Shown one piece after another: positions 4,677-5,786 of a stretch of DNA of 5,786 nucleotides. The first letter of the stretch is position 1, and every line of letters starts with the position of its first letter. Below the pieces are notes generated by a model. It searched no databases. It was given only the letters and a program-made list of their open reading frames with translations, and was not told the origin of the DNA. The translations under genes and the position numbers were made by a program. This DNA comes from Sphingomonas sp. (GTDB lineage Bacteria > Pseudomonadota > Alphaproteobacteria > Sphingomonadales > Sphingomonadaceae): contig JASLBO010000052.1 in the NCBI GenBank assembly GCA_030146605.1, forward strand, positions 1-5,786, written 5' to 3'.

Positions 4677-5606
4677 ATGCGTCAGATCCCGCCGCTCGCT
4701 GCCGTTCGTGTGTTCGAGGCTGCCGCCCGGCACTGCAATTTCACGCGCGCCGCCGAAGAGCTCGGCATGACGCAGGCCGCAGTCAGCTATCAGATCAAGC
4801 TGCTCGAGGAGCGGCTGGGCGCGGCGCTGTTCGCGCGCAATGGCCGCGCGGTGGTGCTCAGCGAGCTTGGCCGCCGGATCGCGCCGCAGATCACCGTCGC
4901 CTTCGAGACCCTGAGCGAGGCATTCGCGTCGGTGCGGATCGAGTCGGAAAGCGTGATCACGATCTCGGCGCCGCGGACATTGGCCACCAACTGGCTCGCG
5001 GCGCGGCTCGGATCGTTCCAGCTGCTGCGGCCGGAGCTTGCGGTGCGGCTGCTCGTCAGCGACGAAATGATCGACCTTCAGGCCGGTGACGCCGATGTCG
5101 CGCTGCGCGGGACCGCAGGGCCGATGCCCGGGCTGTGCGCCCATTTCCTGATGCGGATGCCGGTGACGCCGCTCGCCAACCCGGCGTTCCTGGCGAGGCA
5201 CCCAAGGATCGAGACGCCGGCGGACCTGCTGCGGCTGCCGCGGATCTCGCCCGAGGATGATTGGTGGGATTTATGGTTCTGCTGCGCGCTGGGCGACGAA
5301 GTCGATCGCGGGCAGGCTTCGGGGATTCGCTTCGATTCGCAGGTGCTCGACGGCAATGCCGCGATCGCGGGGCACGGCGTCGCGATCCTCAGTCCGCCGA
5401 TGTGGCAGCCGGCGATCGATGCGGGGCTGCTCGTCCAGCCGCTGCCGCATTATGCCCAGTATCGCAACAGCTTCTGGCTGATGTATCCCGAGAGCAAGCG
5501 CAACCTGCCCAAGATCCGGTTTTTCCGCGACTGGCTACTCGCCGAGGCGGCGGCGGCGGCGCGCGACGATCCGCTCGGCGCCTTCGCCGCGCCGGATACC
5601 GCGTGA
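4677..5606 (+). CDS. LysR family transcriptional regulator, GcvA/AmpR type
   Basis: A cytoplasmic DNA-binding regulator of 309 residues, normal for the family. The N-terminal winged helix-turn-helix (about 5-64) begins with IPPLAAVRVFEAAARH and continues FTRAAEELGMTQAAVSYQIKLLEERLG, the wording typical of the GcvA/AmpR branch. A linker helix (about 65-90) is followed by a periplasmic-binding-protein-like effector domain (about 92-290). The effector is unknown: neither gcv nor beta-lactamase genes are nearby. A WWDLWFCC segment (196-203) is unusually aromatic for this domain. The ATG at 4677 is chosen because the family starts at this point. An in-frame ATG at 4647 would add ten residues and sits in the same 7-base context (CATGCGT). 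The frame is open even further upstream, but that is antisense to urcA. It is divergent from urcA, with a T-N11-A palindrome between, so it probably controls itself and perhaps urcA. No terminator is seen after it. Confidence 0.93.
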   Translation: MRQIPPLAAVRVFEAAARHCNFTRAAEELGMTQAAVSYQIKLLEERLGAALFARNGRAVVLSELGRRIAPQITVAFETLSEAFASVRIESESVITISAPRTLATNWLAARLGSFQLLRPELAVRLLVSDEMIDLQAGDADVALRGTAGPMPGLCAHFLMRMPVTPLANPAFLARHPRIETPADLLRLPRISPEDDWWDLWFCCALGDEVDRGQASGIRFDSQVLDGNAAIAGHGVAILSPPMWQPAIDAGLLVQPLPHYAQYRNSFWLMYPESKRNLPKIRFFRDWLLAEAAAAARDDPLGAFAAPDTA

Positions 5607-5672
5607 TGGGGAGGAACGCCTTGTGAACACCGGCTTGGCGTCGCGGGGTCCGGCCTGCTATCCGTTCACGCG

Positions 5673-5786
5673 ATGACTCTCGACACCGCTCCGATCGATC
5701 CTACCGGCCCCACCGATGTTCCCTTCGACAGTGCGCTGTCGGAGCGGTATCTCGTCTATGCGCTGTCGACGATCACTGCGCGCTCG
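5673..5786 (+). CDS. parC: DNA topoisomerase IV subunit A, first 38 codons (cut by window edge)
   Basis: ParC is the breakage-reunion subunit of topoisomerase IV, which decatenates daughter chromosomes with ParE. Only the N-terminus is present: a variable acidic, Pro-rich start followed by the conserved SERYLVYALSTITARS (23-38), which in ParC/GyrA continues into the DNA-gate domain. The Phe-Asp-x-Ala-Leu lead-in and the alphaproteobacterial spacing favour ParC over GyrA. The catalytic tyrosine and quinolone-resistance region lie beyond the window. The start ATG at 5673 has no Shine-Dalgarno. A weak -35/-10 pair (5635-5640 and 5659-5664, 18 apart) would place transcription near the ATG itself. 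The gene follows lysR by 66 bases on the same strand, so read-through from lysR is possible but not required. Confidence 0.88.
   Translation, partial: MTLDTAPIDPTGPTDVPFDSALSERYLVYALSTITARS

Overview
The window looks like chromosome of a sphingomonad (Alphaproteobacteria, Sphingomonadales). This rests on the very GC-rich coding sequence in most of the window, a purC-purS-purQ cluster in the alphaproteobacterial order, a UrcA-family protein, a DUF4349 lipoprotein and the N-terminus of an alphaproteobacterial-type ParC. It is an inference from gene content, not from a marker gene.

Layout. (1) Positions 3-971, plus strand: the 3' part of an unrecognised gene that enters from the left edge. It is visibly more AT-rich than the rest, lysine-rich near its start and mostly helical by inspection. 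(2) A 9-bp GC stem-loop fills the gap between this gene and purQ, where the two genes converge. (3) Positions 1001-2735, minus strand: purC, purS and purQ, three steps or subunits of de novo purine synthesis. purS and purQ overlap by ATGA. purC has a candidate promoter and a hairpin in its leader. (4) Positions 2911-3849, minus strand: a DUF4349 lipoprotein with a coiled coil and a C-terminal membrane helix, with its own candidate promoter. A 12-bp inverted repeat separates it from purC. (5) Positions 3972-4121, minus strand: a 49-codon gene with a GTG start and a good Shine-Dalgarno. (6) Positions 4248-4562, minus strand: a UrcA-family exported protein followed by a textbook Rho-independent terminator. 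(7) Positions 4677-5606, plus strand: a GcvA/AmpR-type LysR regulator, divergent from urcA, with a perfect T-N11-A palindrome just before its start. (8) Positions 5673-5786, plus strand: the first 38 codons of parC, cut by the right edge.

How the genes work together. PurS and PurQ are the small and glutaminase subunits of FGAM synthase. PurL, the third component, is not in the window. PurC acts later in the same pathway. The LysR protein probably controls its own gene and possibly urcA, since both face the same 114-bp spacer. The other genes are neighbours with no evident functional link.

No stretch longer than 300 bases lacks a gene. I see no tRNA, rRNA, CRISPR array, transposase or att-like repeat. 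I did not find a convincing new multi-gene system. The items most worth a second look are the unrecognised left-edge gene, the lysR operator/leaderless start, the short upstream ORF before urcA, the purC leader hairpin and the 49-codon gene.
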